Part shown: positions 47,525 to 54,233 of the stretch, in pieces
How the letters are laid out: each line of letters starts with the position of its first letter
Numbering within the stretch: the stretch's first letter is position 1
Assembly: GCF_016820575.1 (NCBI RefSeq)
Contig: NZ_JAEMQH010000004.1
Coordinates: forward strand, 1-64,000
Reading direction: 5' to 3'
Length of the DNA stretch: 64,000 bases
DNA from: Marinobacter sediminum
Lineage (GTDB): Bacteria > Pseudomonadota > Gammaproteobacteria > Pseudomonadales > Oleiphilaceae
The notes under the pieces: generated by a model
Databases searched by the model: none
Seen by the model: only the letters and a program-made list of their open reading frames with translations
Told to the model about the DNA's origin: nothing
Position numbers and translations under genes: made by a program

Positions 47525-49033
47525 TCAGTAATTGTATTCGTTTGATTTTGGGTTCATCACCCCTTCAATGCCGCGATTTTTCAACCCTAGCTGCAAGGCT
47601 TTCTGAACTAATAGAAAGCTTGGCACTTCTAGCAGAGGCTTTCCATGAGCCCCTATCTTTCTCTCTCGAAAGGCTTCGACTAGCTCATTGCGCTTTACGT
47701 TAAATGGGAAATCGGCGTAACAATTATATTTCCAGCCGTTTAACAGTTTCGCTCGCAAACGCAGAGACCGAAAGATTGTAGATACGAGCCAACCATCCAA
47801 GTGTTTCAATTGTTCAAAATCGTCTACCAACGGGTAAAAGCTCATAATACCTTTGAACTTGATTCTCTTGGTGCGGCCATTGATATAGCTTTCTAATTGA
47901 TGGCTCGTCAATCCGCCGTACAAATATCTTCTAATCTGCATCATCGCAGAGAGTAATGCCTCATCCCTTCCACCAGAAGGAATTCTCAAGCCCTTTAGCC
48001 GCAGCCCCTTTAGCGGTTGTATGAGATTCCTATACAAAATATACGCAATTTGATTCTGAATCTTCTCTACAGATGCAGGCTTGATACTTACAGCATCTAC
48101 CGATATTCCATACCCTAAAAACTCTATGCTACTTTTGGTGCTGCTGAGCTCAGAAGGCAAGTCTTCTCGAGTTAACAAACTGATGCCTTCTGATTTCTTC
48201 GCGTTTATTTTTACTCCAGCGGCAGTTGAAAAATCGTTTATCGCCGTGAAAGCGTCGCACACCTTCTGATAGCTCGAACTCCAGATGACCGTGTCATCGG
48301 CATAGCGCGCGAATTTCACACCGTTGCCTTCCAAAGTCTTGTCAAGTTTCCAACAAACGAGGTTTGCTAAAAACAAAGAGATAGATGTCCCTTGAGGAAT
48401 TCCTACTTCGCGCTCTCCCAGGAATGCATCAATTACTTTCCTTTCCTCCTCGCTTATATAAAACCCGTTGCAATCAAACTGCTCACGCAAATACTCATGA
48501 GAGATAGAACCGAAGAAATCAGAAAAGTCGAACTCAGCGACGAATGCTCTTGCGTTGAGTGATAGGTCTACAGAAATATCCTGGATAGCGAAGTGTACGT
48601 TACGATCATTTCGATAGGCGTAGGAAAATGAGCTAAATCGATGCTTATTTTTTGCCAGTAATCTCTCATAGAAAATTCGCGAAACAGCGACATCTGGCAA
48701 CTGATATATAGAAAGCACTCGCTTTCCGCCGCCAGGCTTGTCTATCTTCTTCTGGTGCGGCTCGCTGGGCTTATATGTCCCATTCGCCAGCTTCTTGGTA
48801 ATAGACTTTGCGATGGCTTTTCTCTTCTTCCTCACATAGAAGGGATTAAACTTCTTATCCTGACTCCAGTAGTCTGGCTTTTTGATTATCTTTTCAGGAG
48901 CATCATCAACACGAGCTTTGTTCCTCTGATGCTCGAGGTGCAGGAAATTGTGATAGGAATGGTAACGTTCGATTAGTTTCTCTGCTTCTTCCGTGATTAC
49001 AGAACAGAGATAGTCTTCAAAGCGGTTAGTCAT
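47525..49033 (-). CDS. Reverse transcriptase, DRT/unknown-group-like
   Basis: A 502-residue RT. Motif A is EFDFSDFFGSIS (catalytic Asp about 169), motif B GIPQGTSISLFLANL, and motif C FARYADDTVIWS (YADD about 244-247), so catalysis looks intact. Residues about 136-150 have SFSYAYRNDRNVHFAIQDI. The retron-specific NAxxH and VTG motifs are not seen, and there is no maturase or endonuclease domain of group II introns. It fits defence-associated RTs that work with an upstream ncRNA (DRT2/DRT9-type designs). ATG at 49033 is favoured: longer versions start at TTG 49099 and translate through a terminator hairpin that directly abuts this ATG. Confidence 0.9.
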   Translation of the reverse strand: MTNRFEDYLCSVITEEAEKLIERYHSYHNFLHLEHQRNKARVDDAPEKIIKKPDYWSQDKKFNPFYVRKKRKAIAKSITKKLANGTYKPSEPHQKKIDKPGGGKRVLSIYQLPDVAVSRIFYERLLAKNKHRFSSFSYAYRNDRNVHFAIQDISVDLSLNARAFVAEFDFSDFFGSISHEYLREQFDCNGFYISEEERKVIDAFLGEREVGIPQGTSISLFLANLVCWKLDKTLEGNGVKFARYADDTVIWSSSYQKVCDAFTAINDFSTAAGVKINAKKSEGISLLTREDLPSELSSTKSSIEFLGYGISVDAVSIKPASVEKIQNQIAYILYRNLIQPLKGLRLKGLRIPSGGRDEALLSAMMQIRRYLYGGLTSHQLESYINGRTKRIKFKGIMSFYPLVDDFEQLKHLDGWLVSTIFRSLRLRAKLLNGWKYNCYADFPFNVKRNELVEAFRERKIGAHGKPLLEVPSFLLVQKALQLGLKNRGIEGVMNPKSNEYNY

Positions 49034-49063
49034 AAAAACAAAAAGCCCGTCCAATGAACGGGC
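49034..49063 (-). terminator. Terminator abutting the RT start codon
   Basis: GCCCGT / ACGGGC with loop TCATTGG (49045-49063) is followed by TTTTTGTTTTT and then immediately the RT ATG at 49033. It would end the upstream RNA; RT mRNA must come from read-through. No Shine-Dalgarno sequence fits between hairpin and ATG. Confidence 0.8.
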
Positions 49064-49212
49064 CTCCCACGGGTGCAACCACGTAAAAGTAAGTTTCAAT
49101 TTGGTCGAAGCCTAGAAGCCTCTTCCCCTGTCAACCTATTGGGCACCCGTTCGCTCCCTAGGAACGTATTTTCGCTCCCGTCGGAGCTTTCCGCCTCATT
49201 GGGGCGTACTCG
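49034..49212 (-). ncRNA. Structured ncRNA upstream of the reverse transcriptase, about 180 nt
   Basis: No ORF explains this segment, and several hairpins can form: CGCC/GGCG (49206-49203 with 49195-49192), GCTCC/GGAGC around GACG (49187-49174), a long-range 8-bp perfect pair ACGGGTGC (49150-49143) with GCACCCGT (49076-49069), GGTTGA/TCGACC inside it (49136-49131 with 49108-49103), and a terminal terminator hairpin. A promoter lies just before it. An upstream structured RNA ending at the RT start is the design of retrons and of DRT2/DRT9 systems, in which it is the RT template. Ends are estimates. Confidence 0.72.
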
Positions 49213-49218
49213 AACACT

Positions 49219-49246
49219 ACCATAGGAAAAGCTCGCTTTGAATCAA
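49219..49246 (-). promoter_or_regulatory. Promoter of the RT-associated RNA
   Basis: Minus strand TTGATT (49246-49241) and TATGGT (49224-49219), spacer 16 bp; predicted transcript start near 49212. Each box matches the sigma70 consensus in four of six bases. Confidence 0.55.
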
Positions 49247-49528
49247 TCTGCCCCAATTAAACTGCCATCAGGTTCAGAAAACACCGCAAAGTTTTGAAGA
49301 TAGGCTTGCTTCTGATTTACTGCGGTCGGACGCTTCGGGGAATAGAAGTCAGCGACAGGCGGTGGACATGGAACTCAGAGCACCACCAACTACCCCATAT
49401 TTATAGGGCACACTGCATCATGCCACCGGTATCACAATCGGTATCACACGCGCACCATTGACGGCTCACTAAAGAACAATATAACGTTACTTTTCAGCCA
49501 CCTAAAAATGATACCGTTGGTGCCCTGC
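49247..49528. other. Element right end, no gene
   Basis: The element end holds no convincing coding sequence. It has the right-end arm boxes and AT-rich sequence, and several short hairpins. The promoter of the RT RNA is at its left boundary. Confidence 0.6.
49428..49515. promoter_or_regulatory. Putative integrase arm-type sites, right end
   Basis: GGTATCACA at 49428-49436 and 49440-49448 (12-bp spacing), and inverted TGATACC at 49509-49515, mirror the left end. Confidence 0.6.
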
Positions 49529-49547
49529 TCCTGCCGGGGGTACCAGC
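49529..49547 (+). repeat. attR core (partial tRNA-Arg 3' end)
   Basis: A 19-bp copy of the tRNA-Arg 3' end without the rest of the tRNA; it marks the right end of the element. Confidence 0.92.
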
Positions 49548-49601
49548 CTATGACCATCTTATGGTAAAAAATTCAGCGTATTGCCACTCAAGTCCAGGCC
49601 T

Positions 49602-50840
49602 ATGACTTCACAAGTCCCACCAGCGCCTGCCTTTCCAAAGACGACCATGGCCACCCTTCTGGCACTGTACATAGCCCAGGGACTGCCTTCGGGATTATTC
49701 GCCCACGCCCTGCCGGTATTCTGGCGAGAGGCGGGCATCGGCCTGGCCTGGATCGGCGCGCTGAAACTGCTGGCTTTGCCCTGGATTCTGAAAGCCTTGT
49801 GGGCGCCTGTCATTGATCGCAGTCTTTGGAGTGTGGCTCCGGTGCGCTGGGTGTTCGGGCTGCAATCATTGGCCGCCTTGTGTCTGATCGGTCTTGGAAT
49901 CGTTGGCCTAACCCCCCAAGGCCCCTGGCTGCCACTGACGGTCGCTGCAATTTTGTTGATCAATCTGTTGATGGCGACCCAGGACGTCATTACCGATGGA
50001 CTCGCCGTTCGGCATGTACCTGCGATTTGGCGAGGGCTGGCCAATACCCTGCAGGTGGCCGGATACAAAATCGGCATGTTAGCTGGCGGCGCTTTTTTGC
50101 TGATCCTGGCCAGCCACGTTGACACACAAACCGCCCTCCTACTTCCAGCATGTCTGTTGATTCTGCTGTTAGCGCTGGTTTTTCGCGCCCCCATTCTTCG
50201 CAATCCGCACCCTCCCTCTAGTTCAGCAGGCGACGCGGAGCCTGGAATCATCGACGGATTCATCGGCCTCATTCGCCAGCCAGGGATGCTGTTCTGGTTG
50301 GGCGTTGTGGCCTGCTACAAAGTCGGTGATGCGATGGGTTCAGGTATGGTGCGCCCGATGCTGACCGACGGTGGCTGGACATCCGAGGCCATTGGAAATT
50401 TCACACTGGCCACCACCATGGCCGGCCTGTTGGGCGCGGCCATCGGCGGATGGCTTTACACCAAACTGGGCGGCCGGCGCAGCCTGATTTGGGCAGGTAT
50501 CGCCCAGGCCGTGACAATTAGCGCCTGGGCACTGGTCGCAGTTAAGGGCACCGGTGCTGCCTTGGTATACGGGGTTGGAATCGCCGAGCAATTGGCCGAT
50601 GGCGCATCCACAGTAGTGCTGTTTGCGATGATGATGAATCTTTGTCGGCAGCAGTGGGCCGGAACGGACTTTACCGTGCAGGCGTCCATTCAGGTCGTGA
50701 TTGCGGGCCTGTTTGGCTTGCTGGGCGGAATGATCGCTCAAACTTACAGTTATGAATTACTGCTCGGGCTTGCGGGATGTTTGGGCCTTGCCGTGGTGCT
50801 TGTGTTTGCCCTCCGTAGCCCGAAAACGCTGTCCCCCTAG
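49602..50840 (+). CDS. Major facilitator superfamily transporter, AmpG-like
   Basis: A 412-residue MFS protein with about 12 predicted transmembrane helices (for example TMATLLALYIAQGLPSGLF at the start). It contains ALYIAQGLPSGL and the loop WAPVIDRSL, which resemble AmpG-type muropeptide permeases and related transporters; the substrate is unproven. The ATG at 49602 is 54 bp beyond attR, so the element insertion lies directly upstream and may have replaced or altered the native promoter. A GTCCCC/GGGGAC hairpin spans the stop codon. Confidence 0.85.
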   Translation: MTSQVPPAPAFPKTTMATLLALYIAQGLPSGLFAHALPVFWREAGIGLAWIGALKLLALPWILKALWAPVIDRSLWSVAPVRWVFGLQSLAALCLIGLGIVGLTPQGPWLPLTVAAILLINLLMATQDVITDGLAVRHVPAIWRGLANTLQVAGYKIGMLAGGAFLLILASHVDTQTALLLPACLLILLLALVFRAPILRNPHPPSSSAGDAEPGIIDGFIGLIRQPGMLFWLGVVACYKVGDAMGSGMVRPMLTDGGWTSEAIGNFTLATTMAGLLGAAIGGWLYTKLGGRRSLIWAGIAQAVTISAWALVAVKGTGAALVYGVGIAEQLADGASTVVLFAMMMNLCRQQWAGTDFTVQASIQVVIAGLFGLLGGMIAQTYSYELLLGLAGCLGLAVVLVFALRSPKTLSP

Positions 50841-50845
50841 GGGAC
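50831..50845 (+). terminator. Weak hairpin at the MFS gene stop
   Basis: GTCCCC-CTA-GGGGAC is a perfect 6-bp stem overlapping the TAG stop. No T run follows directly; a T8 tract comes about 40 bp later. Confidence 0.3.
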
Positions 50846-51096
50846 CGGTACACCAAAGCGCATTCCATGGGTACATCTGTCCATTTTTTTTACAGTACCT
50901 GATTCACTAACTTTACAACTCCACCAATACCCCTCGAGAGCTATTGGACAATAAGGATTTTATTGCCCATGGCTTACTCCTTGCACCAAATGCTTCAGTC
51001 GACGGGTCCGGAACGACGTTAATGGGTCAATAAAGTGTAAAATGCCTAGCCTCCGGACATCCGCTCTTTATTCCTCATCACTGAGGTTGTAAGACG

Positions 51097-52311
51097 ATGA
51101 CAGGTCGCCAGCTCTTTACGGGTGCAGTTTTTTGGGCTCTTGGTGCAACAGCGCATGCACTGCAGACTGATCTGTTCAACCTCTATGGCGAGGTAACCGG
51201 AGGCTTCATTTCAGATGAGGCTCTAACCAACACCTCTGGCCGGGAAACCCAAATCTGGAAAATGACACAGGTTCTGGTTGGCCTGACTTACACGGCTGAC
51301 GATTCTGCCTGGTCAGCGCGTATTGAATGGCTTCCTTTATCCGACGACCTATGTTTTGAGCGAGAGAACGCCACATGCGGCGACTATTACAAGAACATCG
51401 GAACCAGCCTGCTCTACTTCGGTGAGCATCCGGTACGCGAAGCCGCCGCACTCTATCAAGGGGATGGGTGGTCGGTAGACATCGGTCGAATCATTAATCC
51501 CTATGGCCTGTCACTGGACGAAGCACCCTACCGTCATCGCCATGACGCACCCCACGCCTATTACATCGACAAGGAATTAGTGAGCGGCGTCAACCTGGAA
51601 ACCCAGATACATCGATGGACAGCTTCGCTCGGTGTTTTTGGCGGTCGCGGCGATCCGGGCAGCTCATACAACTACTACATGGACGGGCAAGCTGACCCGA
51701 ACGTTAAAGACAACAACACACCTTTGTTCGAAGCGACACTGGCCTACCGGCGGCTAGGCACACGGAGCACCCAAACTCTTTATGGCGGTTATCACCACAC
51801 CAAGACCGGCTCTGCCGCAGGGAGCTTATACAGCGGTAAACACAACGATGAAAGATCCCAGGTTGGGCTGGATCTCACCTACTCACCAACGTCGTCGCTG
51901 ATAACCGGCTATCGCCTGCTCGCCCAATACAGTCAGTACACACTGGGACTGACTACTAAAGGCGAGCAAGGCCGCTCCACACCGATCCAAAGCCAGGATC
52001 TGGTTAAACGGGGTTTATTCGTAACTGGCGTCGTTGAATTCGGATCAAGATTTGAGCTTGCCTACACCTACGAAGAACTCGACCGAATCGACACCCTGGT
52101 ATGGGATCGTATTGCGAACTTTGACCCGTCACATCCGGCGTTCAATTCTGTAGAACGCAATCACATCCTGAGTATCGCGTATCAACTTAATCGCAATGTC
52201 GAATTCTCGGCCTTTTATCGGCAGTCAGATTTTGACTACGCTTTCATCTCCGACATAAAGCCGGAAACAGACACTGACAAGGCTGGATTCCTGGTCCACT
52301 TTGAGTTCTGA
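51097..52311 (+). CDS. Outer-membrane beta-barrel protein, unrecognised
   Basis: A 404-residue protein with an N-terminal signal peptide (about 1-22, TGAVFWALGATAHA), then alternating short amphipathic strands with aromatic ends and a final phenylalanine (FLVHFEF), typical of a beta-barrel outer-membrane protein assembled by BAM. Segments such as DWSARIEWLPL and YGGYHHTKTG fit strand/turn patterns. It may be a porin or specific channel, but I do not recognise the family. It stands alone, with 256 bp of non-coding DNA upstream. Confidence 0.7.
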   Translation: MTGRQLFTGAVFWALGATAHALQTDLFNLYGEVTGGFISDEALTNTSGRETQIWKMTQVLVGLTYTADDSAWSARIEWLPLSDDLCFERENATCGDYYKNIGTSLLYFGEHPVREAAALYQGDGWSVDIGRIINPYGLSLDEAPYRHRHDAPHAYYIDKELVSGVNLETQIHRWTASLGVFGGRGDPGSSYNYYMDGQADPNVKDNNTPLFEATLAYRRLGTRSTQTLYGGYHHTKTGSAAGSLYSGKHNDERSQVGLDLTYSPTSSLITGYRLLAQYSQYTLGLTTKGEQGRSTPIQSQDLVKRGLFVTGVVEFGSRFELAYTYEELDRIDTLVWDRIANFDPSHPAFNSVERNHILSIAYQLNRNVEFSAFYRQSDFDYAFISDIKPETDTDKAGFLVHFEF

Positions 52312-52443
52312 CGCCGACTTTAAGCTTTGCCCCCCAAGTTTTACTCACCGGTTTTTGGATAATGGCCCAAAAAGTGCTTCCTAACACCTCAGACGACGAT
52401 TTTCCGGCACACCACACCGTGAGCCGAGGGAGGACACAACGCC

Positions 52444-53109
52444 ATGTCGCTACTGACATCTCTGATTCGAGCCAGCACCCAGTTTCAGCAAGCTATGGAA
52501 AAGCGCCCAGCGCCCGAGGGTTCGGGGCAAGGCGCTCCCGCGAAGGCAGAAGCGGCGCAGCCCCAGCCGGCTGGATCGCCCGGAGATGACCGCTTTACGC
52601 CATCCGGTGACAACGTTGCAGACCTGGCCAAACAGAAATCTCGTAAGCTAGCCATGGCAGAGTACAAGCAAACCGTGGGGCAGGATCTTGCCTTTGTGCG
52701 GGAAACGCTGCGGCACAAGCTTGCCGAGTACAACCTGCAACCCGGCACTGCGCTCAGTGTGAACCGGAGTGAATCCGGTGGCGTTCAGGTTTCGGGCGGT
52801 ATTCCCGAACAGGCGAAAGCCTCGATTGAGAACGATCTGAATGTGAACAAGAACTTCAAGGACGCGTTCGGCCGGCTGAGCATCAACGAGCCCACGCTCG
52901 GATTCATGGACAACGCCCTTAAGCTTAACCATGCCTACGGCGTGAACAACCCGCTGCTGGACACCCTGGTCAGCGAAAACCAGCAGTTCAACGGGCTGCA
53001 GGACTTGGTACACCGTTACGACAGCCTGCGCCGTTCCGCCGGCACTGAACAGTTCGGGGTGGCCGACAACAACAGGAACTACGCGTTCAATCTGAACGCG
53101 CGCGCCTGA
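52444..53109 (+). CDS. Hypothetical protein
   Basis: A 221-residue protein not recognised. The first 60 residues are Ala/Pro/Gly/Glu-rich and probably disordered (APEGSGQGAPAKAEAAQP). Residues about 75-220 are helical, with a possible coiled coil, and contain LSVNRSESGGVQVSGG. No signal peptide or membrane helix. GGGAGGA lies 9 bases before the ATG, and codon use matches host genes, so it is a genuine gene. No operon partner. Confidence 0.72.
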   Translation: MSLLTSLIRASTQFQQAMEKRPAPEGSGQGAPAKAEAAQPQPAGSPGDDRFTPSGDNVADLAKQKSRKLAMAEYKQTVGQDLAFVRETLRHKLAEYNLQPGTALSVNRSESGGVQVSGGIPEQAKASIENDLNVNKNFKDAFGRLSINEPTLGFMDNALKLNHAYGVNNPLLDTLVSENQQFNGLQDLVHRYDSLRRSAGTEQFGVADNNRNYAFNLNARA

Positions 53110-53130
53110 TCGTCAGACATTGCCTGATCA

Positions 53131-53754
53131 TTAGACATTAAAGGGGGCGGGATCGCCTTTTCCGACCCGGGTGACCGCCGGCGCCTCGCCGGTGAAGTCA
53201 ACCACCGTGGTGGCCTCCATACCGCAGAAACCTCCGTCGATGATCAGGTCCAGCTCGTGTTCCAGGGTTTCCCGGATATCGTAGGGGTCCGTCATGGGCT
53301 CGGTTTCGCCAGGCAGGATCAGGGTACTGCTCATGATGGGTTCGCCCAGCTCCCCCAATAATTCCTGAACAATGGCATTGTCCGGAACCCGAACCCCAAC
53401 GGAGCGGCGCTTGGGGTGCAACAGCCGGCGCGGCACTTCACTGGTGGCATCGAGAATGAACGTGTAAGGCCCAGGCGTGAAATTCTTGAGCAGGCGATAC
53501 TGGGTATTATCCACTTTGGCGTACACGCCGATATCGGACAGATCCCGACACACCAGGGTAAAGTTGTGCTTATCGTCCAGGCGTCGAATCCGCTTGATTC
53601 GATCCGCCGCTTGCTTGTCCCCCAGGTGACAGCCAATGGCATAGGCTGAGTCCGTGGGGTACACGATTACCCCACCCCGGCGGAGAATATCCACGGCCTG
53701 ATTAATCAGACGTTTTTGGGGGGTCTCTGGGTGAATCTGGAAAAACTGGCTCAT
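53131..53754 (-). CDS. YciO/Sua5-family protein (threonylcarbamoyl-AMP synthase-like)
   Basis: A 207-residue YrdC-fold protein. Typical segments are GGVIVYPTDSAYAIGCHLGD, KRIRRLDDKHNFTLVCRDL, FTPGPYTFIL and GEPIMSSTLILPGE. It is the YciO type, without the C-terminal Sua5 domain. Whether it makes threonylcarbamoyl-AMP for tRNA t6A is uncertain, since TsaC usually does. ATG at 53754 is chosen; its start overlaps the bolA stop (ATGA), and the longer frame lies inside bolA. Confidence 0.9.
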   Translation of the reverse strand: MSQFFQIHPETPQKRLINQAVDILRRGGVIVYPTDSAYAIGCHLGDKQAADRIKRIRRLDDKHNFTLVCRDLSDIGVYAKVDNTQYRLLKNFTPGPYTFILDATSEVPRRLLHPKRRSVGVRVPDNAIVQELLGELGEPIMSSTLILPGETEPMTDPYDIRETLEHELDLIIDGGFCGMEATTVVDFTGEAPAVTRVGKGDPAPFNV

Positions 53755-54107
53755 GCGTCCTCTCCCTGACCTGTGGGCGCTGTCATGGCGGGGTCCTTTT
53801 TCGATCCACCCAGACAATTGGGTGACTCCGGTGCGGACTGACCGGTCGCCTCCCACTCCTCCGGCGAATACAAGTGCAGTGCCAGAGCGTGCACTTCACC
53901 CGCCAACTCTTCCGCCAGAACCCGATAGATTGCCTGGTGGCGTTTAACCTTCATCTGACCTTCAAAGTCCGCTGAGACCAGGGTTACCTTGAAATGAGTC
54001 TCCGAATTCGGTGGCACGCTGTGCTTATGACTTTCGTTCTCCACATGCAGGAGGCGGGCATCGAAAGCCTTATTCAGCTTTGTTTCGATTGCGTTCTGGA
54101 TCTTCAT
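53751..54107 (-). CDS. bolA: BolA family protein
   Basis: A 118-residue BolA/IbaG-type protein involved in iron-sulfur and morphology regulation with monothiol glutaredoxins. Core segments are KLNKAFDARLLHVENESHKHS, ETHFKVTLVSADFEGQ and HQAIYRVLAEELAGEVHALALHLY, including the conserved histidines. The last 35 residues form an unusual extension, and the stop overlaps the YciO gene. The ATG at 54107 has GGACG upstream; longer upstream in-frame starts lack family residues. Confidence 0.93.
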   Translation of the reverse strand: MKIQNAIETKLNKAFDARLLHVENESHKHSVPPNSETHFKVTLVSADFEGQMKVKRHQAIYRVLAEELAGEVHALALHLYSPEEWEATGQSAPESPNCLGGSKKDPAMTAPTGQGEDA

Positions 54108-54233
54108 AATTCGTCCATTCTCCGAATACGTTCTGTTACTGCAGTCTACTACACAAACCACCAACCACCCGAACCTTGACAGGAAAGAGCCAAACGGCCA
54201 CATTCCCATCCCGATTCAACCGCACACACGCTC

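Larger units (their letters stand above)
40900..49547. mobile_element. Integrative element in tRNA-Arg(CCT), about 8.6 kb
   Basis: The element is bounded by the 19-bp direct repeat TCCTGCCGGGGGTACCAGC at 40900-40918 (tRNA 3' end) and at 49529-49547. It carries a tyrosine integrase next to attL, a serine recombinase, a polymerase-like protein, a HigB/HigA-ImmA/Beta operon and a reverse transcriptase with upstream RNA. Inside both ends are GGTATCACA and TGATACC boxes. Host genes on both sides (glycosyltransferase pair, MFS transporter) look native. No phage structural, conjugation or replication-initiator genes are visible, so it is probably a satellite-like or mobilisable island carrying defence cargo. 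Confidence 0.9.

Noticed and set aside
49034..49099. 22-codon N-terminal extension of the RT from TTG 49099
   Set aside because: It would translate the terminator hairpin, has no Shine-Dalgarno and no family character; ATG at 49033 is preferred.
47525..49246. Classical retron
   Set aside because: Upstream ncRNA fits, but the RT lacks visible NAxxH and VTG motifs, and no msr/msd inverted repeat with a priming guanosine could be identified.
40900..49547. Prophage
   Set aside because: No capsid, tail, portal, terminase, lysis or replication-initiator genes.
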